Source of the DNA: an uncultured Lysobacteraceae bacterium
GTDB lineage: Bacteria > Pseudomonadota > Gammaproteobacteria > Xanthomonadales > Xanthomonadaceae
NCBI GenBank assembly: GCA_902825775.1
Contig: CADECF010000010.1
Coordinates: forward strand, 62,001-126,000
DNA: 64,000 nucleotides
Reading direction: 5' to 3'
Part shown: positions 60,913-64,000 of the stretch, piece by piece
How the letters are laid out: each line of letters begins with the position of its first letter
How positions within the stretch are numbered: position 1 is the first letter of the stretch
Notes under the pieces: model-generated
Told to the model about the DNA's origin: nothing
The model's input: the letters and a program-made list of their open reading frames with translations, nothing else
The model's database searches: none
Made by a program: the position numbers and the translations under genes

Positions 60913-63900
60913 TCAGAAGTCGTACTGCACCATGAAGCGGACCGTGCGCGGGTTCTGGAACGACAGCGGCAGGAAAGCCACATCCAGGCGCGCGCCGGAC
61001 GAAGCGTCCTCGACCTGCTCGTTCACCGAGGTCACCTCGCGCGAGTTGAAGACGTTGAAGATATCGACCTTGAACTGCAGCCCTTCGGCGAAGTTCGGAC
61101 GATAGGCCACGTTCAAGTCGAAGGTACGCGTCCACGGCAACCGGCCTTCCGTGCCGCGCGGGGTCGGAATGCCGTCGCAGCGGAAGAACGACGAACCGTA
61201 AGGGTGCGTGCCGGTCGGACTCGGCCAAGGCGATAGCACGCCCAGGCAATTCTTCGGCCGGCCGGATTGCACGATCAGGTTCGCGCCCACCGACCATTCG
61301 TCGGTGATCTCGTAATTGCCGAACAGCTTCAGGCTGTGGCGCCGGTCGTTGGGCAGATAGCCGTAGCTGTCGACCGCGAGCTCTTTGTAGTCGAAGTCCT
61401 GCGTCACGTTGGTGTCGGCTTGGCCGATATCCGATTTGACGCCGCCTTCGGTGTTGCCCTTGCTCTTGGCGTAGGTATACGAACCTTGCAGGAACAGCTT
61501 GTCCCATTTGCCGTCGAAGAAGATCTCCAATGCCGAGTACGTGCGTTTGGCTTTCGGGCTGAGCAGCGCGCCGGGCACCGTGGTTTCCTTCAGATTGCCG
61601 TCGCCGTACAGATCGGTCAGGAACACCGCGTCCGCACCGGGGTTGAAGATGCGGCAATAAGGGAAACCGGAATTCGGAAGAGCGGCGGTGCGTCCGTCCG
61701 GACCCAACCAGCTGCCGTCGTCCTGCTGTTCGAAGCCCTCGGTGGTCAGGATGGCGGTGTAGTCGCAGTTGTCGTCGATCGCCGCCTTCAGGTCGCGGAA
61801 GATGGCCCGGATGCCGATCGCGAAATTGTCGTTCAACGCTTTCTGGAAGCCCAGGATGTATTCGTCCTGGTACATCGGATCCAGGTTCTTCGCCGCGATC
61901 GTCTGCGGATTCTTGGCGGTGCCGAATTCGCCGTTGACGTAGCGGAACGAACTGGTCGGACCGCGTTCGCCCGGCGCAGAACCGTCGGAGATATCGGTCA
62001 TTCCCGTCGGTGCGCCGGTGACCGGGTCGAATCCGGTGTAGAAGAATTCCTGGCGCGTGAACAACGATGCGCTGGCGCCTCGCACGGCTACGGTCGCCGT
62101 CAGCGGCAGCGCGTAACGACCGGCGTTGCCGAACACTTTGAACGAGGAGTCTCCGTTCACGTCCCACGAAAAGCCCAGGCGCGGACCGAACTGGTCCTTG
62201 ATCTCGACGTAGCTCTGGCCCTGTCCGTTGAGATTCTCGAAACTGTCCCAGCGTGCGCCGAGATAGGCGATGAAGTTGTCGGTGACGTTCCAGCTGTCCT
62301 GGATGTAATAGGCTTTCTGCTCGACCTTGACCACGGCGCCCTGGTTCACGATCTGCTCGCGGACGAAATCGACCTCGTCGCCGGTATTGGGTTCGTCGTC
62401 GGGGCCGTTGTCGGTGCGGTAGCTGAAGATGCGGCCGCCTTCGAACGAGCCGCCGTCGACGGACTCGAAATCGTCCACGTCGACGCCGAAGCGCAGCAGG
62501 TGATCGCCCAGCTGCCACTCGGCATCGATGCGGTATTGGTCGCGGGTGTCTTCCGCATCGCGGCGGGTGATGTTGGCGCCGGTCAGGTTGCAGGTGCTGG
62601 CGCGCGTGCCGTCGATGGCCTGGCGGTAGCCGGGACGCAGATCGAGGATGTTCGGGCAGCCGCTGGCCGGCACGTTGATGTCGCCGCCGTACGACACATC
62701 CAGGCCGCTCGCGGTGCGCAGGCGTTGCGCGCGCGAGAAGGTGCTGTGCCCAGCGAGCGCCGACAGTGTGAAGTTGTCGGTCAGGTAGCCGGTGTATTTC
62801 AGTACGTAGTTGTCGCCGCCCTGTTCGGTGAAAGCGGTGCCCAAGAAGTCCTTCCGGTTGAGCACGCCTTCATCGTTGAGGAAGATGTCGCTGTCGGTGT
62901 CCTGCTTGTCGGAGAACGCGGTCAATTCCAGCAGGTGGTCGTCGGTGATGTTCCAGTCCATCTTCAGCAGCCAGTTCGGGGTTTCCGTCTTGGCGCTGTT
63001 GTTGGTGAGGATCTGGTTGTTGTTGAAGGTTTCGTTCTCGCGCCGTCCGAACGACACCAGGCCGTAGGCGAACAACTTGTCCTTGATCAGCGCGCCGCTC
63101 GCCCACACCGAAGCCACCGCCTGCCACTGGCTGTCCTTGCTGTTGTCCTCGAACAGCGTGCCGTCGGTCATGTAGACGGATTTTCCGTCTTCGCGCAGGT
63201 CTTCCGGTTCCCAGAAGATATTGCCGCCGGCGTGGAACTCGTTGGTGCCGCGCTTGGTGATCATATTGATCACGCCGCCCAGAGAACGGCCGAATTCCGC
63301 GCCGTAGCCGCCGGTCTTGACCTGCTGCTCGGCGACCGCTTCGAATGGAATCTGGGCGAAGTTGAGGCCCTGGAACGAGTTGGTGATGTTGAAGCCGTTG
63401 ACGTAGTACTGGTTCTCGGCCACCGACGAGCCGCCGAACGAAGCCAGGTTGCCGAACGCCGCATCGCCGCGCACGGTGCCCGGCGCCAGCAGCGCGACGC
63501 TGGTGGCGTCGCGCTGCACCGGGATCTTGGCGATCTGTTCGGCGGTCAGGATGGTGGTGGACTCGACCGAGGAGACGTCGATCGGGTTGATCGCGCCGGT
63601 GCCGATCACCGTGACCGTATCCAGGGTCTGCGCATCGCCGCTGGCGCTGACGAAGCTCACGTTGGCGGAGGTGCCGACGCTGACGCTGGCGTTGCGGGTG
63701 CTGGTCGAACCGTCCGCGCCTTTGCGGGTGACGGTGTACTGGCCGATCGGCACCTGCGACAGGCGATAGCTGCCGTCGCCGCCGACGGTAATGGTGCGCG
63801 AATAGCCGGTCGCTGCGTTTTCGATGGTGATGGTGTCGCCGGCGACGGCGCGGCCGGCGACGGCGCCGGCGGTATTGGTCTGCGCTTGCAGGCCGCCGGT

Positions 63901-63966
63901 GAAGCAAAGGCCCAGCGCCAGGCCTAGCGCGCTGCGGCGGAATATCTGTCGATGATGTTGTGACAT
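60913..63966 (-). CDS. Oar-like TonB-dependent outer-membrane receptor
   Basis: A 1017-residue outer-membrane protein. After a signal peptide (to about residue 28, LQAQT) comes a carboxypeptidase-regulatory-like beta domain (about 30-105: ATGYSRTITVGGDGSYRLSQ), then a plug domain (about 125-250: AEQIAKIPVQRDATSVALLA, GQNQYYVNGF-type, EFGRSLGGVINMITKRGTNE) and a beta-barrel to the end, finishing VRFMVQYDF with the terminal aromatic needed for BAM insertion. This is the Oar/RHS-type branch abundant in Xanthomonadaceae; ligands may be peptides, sugars or siderophores, not determined. The gene is complete, with a terminator behind it. Confidence 0.93.
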   Translation of the reverse strand: MSQHHRQIFRRSALGLALGLCFTGGLQAQTNTAGAVAGRAVAGDTITIENAATGYSRTITVGGDGSYRLSQVPIGQYTVTRKGADGSTSTRNASVSVGTSANVSFVSASGDAQTLDTVTVIGTGAINPIDVSSVESTTILTAEQIAKIPVQRDATSVALLAPGTVRGDAAFGNLASFGGSSVAENQYYVNGFNITNSFQGLNFAQIPFEAVAEQQVKTGGYGAEFGRSLGGVINMITKRGTNEFHAGGNIFWEPEDLREDGKSVYMTDGTLFEDNSKDSQWQAVASVWASGALIKDKLFAYGLVSFGRRENETFNNNQILTNNSAKTETPNWLLKMDWNITDDHLLELTAFSDKQDTDSDIFLNDEGVLNRKDFLGTAFTEQGGDNYVLKYTGYLTDNFTLSALAGHSTFSRAQRLRTASGLDVSYGGDINVPASGCPNILDLRPGYRQAIDGTRASTCNLTGANITRRDAEDTRDQYRIDAEWQLGDHLLRFGVDVDDFESVDGGSFEGGRIFSYRTDNGPDDEPNTGDEVDFVREQIVNQGAVVKVEQKAYYIQDSWNVTDNFIAYLGARWDSFENLNGQGQSYVEIKDQFGPRLGFSWDVNGDSSFKVFGNAGRYALPLTATVAVRGASASLFTRQEFFYTGFDPVTGAPTGMTDISDGSAPGERGPTSSFRYVNGEFGTAKNPQTIAAKNLDPMYQDEYILGFQKALNDNFAIGIRAIFRDLKAAIDDNCDYTAILTTEGFEQQDDGSWLGPDGRTAALPNSGFPYCRIFNPGADAVFLTDLYGDGNLKETTVPGALLSPKAKRTYSALEIFFDGKWDKLFLQGSYTYAKSKGNTEGGVKSDIGQADTNVTQDFDYKELAVDSYGYLPNDRRHSLKLFGNYEITDEWSVGANLIVQSGRPKNCLGVLSPWPSPTGTHPYGSSFFRCDGIPTPRGTEGRLPWTRTFDLNVAYRPNFAEGLQFKVDIFNVFNSREVTSVNEQVEDASSGARLDVAFLPLSFQNPRTVRFMVQYDF

Positions 63967-64000
63967 GTCGCAGGTTCTCCCCGGAATCGGTGGATGTGTA

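Noticed and set aside
61267-63927. An 886-codon open frame on the plus strand antisense to the TonB receptor
   Set aside because: The reverse strand encodes a complete receptor with signal peptide and terminal phenylalanine; the antisense frame has no motif, start signal or domain.

Overview
The window is a stretch of chromosome from a high-GC gammaproteobacterium, most likely Lysobacteraceae/Xanthomonadaceae and Lysobacter-like. Four things point there: the gene content (Oar-type TonB receptor, DUF1631 protein, split three-gene transhydrogenase, LemA/TPM pair, OxyR with AhpC and AhpD), the very GC-rich third codon positions, the dense short inverted repeats of the GTGGGAGCGGCTTCAGCCGC type between genes, and the absence of phage, integrase or insertion-sequence genes. 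The genus is an inference; no rRNA or tRNA gene is present to fix it.

Layout. 0-5 kb: rsmE (cut by the window edge), bioA, nudE-cysQ, mazG and two small membrane proteins. 5-11 kb: a two-component system followed by a MacAB-type exporter whose adaptor carries an unusual insert. 11-19.5 kb: SGNH lipoprotein, dgkA, TerC protein, lemA with two TPM-domain genes, then lgt-thyA-YcxB-like and DoxX-folA. 19.5-26.4 kb: the reverse-strand operon lptD-surA-pdxA-rsmA-apaG-apaH, converging on folA. 26.6-28.8 kb: a reverse-strand operon of a BtuM-like vitamin B12 transporter, a PduO-type adenosyltransferase and an HDAC-like deacetylase. 28.8-31.2 kb: two ubiquinone-type flavin monooxygenases. 31-36 kb: EF-hand protein, rlmM, and glnS with a Cys-rich lipoprotein and a deaminase. 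36-41 kb: diguanylate cyclase, GST, EamA transporter, msrA. 41-43.6 kb: peroxide-defence locus oxyR/ahpC/ahpD. 43.8-53.4 kb: M1 aminopeptidase, prmC, proline iminopeptidase, PhnA-like protein, nitroreductase-Xni-NUDIX operon, DUF1631 protein. 53.9-58.8 kb: the pnt transhydrogenase genes, with pntAA separated from pntAB-pntB by a reverse-strand ECF sigma/DUF3619/DUF3106 module and a repeat protein. 58.8-64 kb: small envelope proteins and a large Oar-like TonB-dependent receptor.

Most genes are housekeeping, in tight ATGA-overlap operons. The parts most likely to hold undescribed biology are (i) the ECF sigma - anti-sigma-like - DUF3106 module and neighbouring 11-residue-repeat protein that split the pnt locus, (ii) the BtuM/PduO pair, (iii) the MacA-like adaptor with a built-in LTXXQ (Spy/CpxP-like) segment, and (iv) several extragenic hairpin families whose paired arms or stems show compensatory variation.

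No CRISPR array, prophage, defence island, IS element, tRNA or rRNA was recognised.
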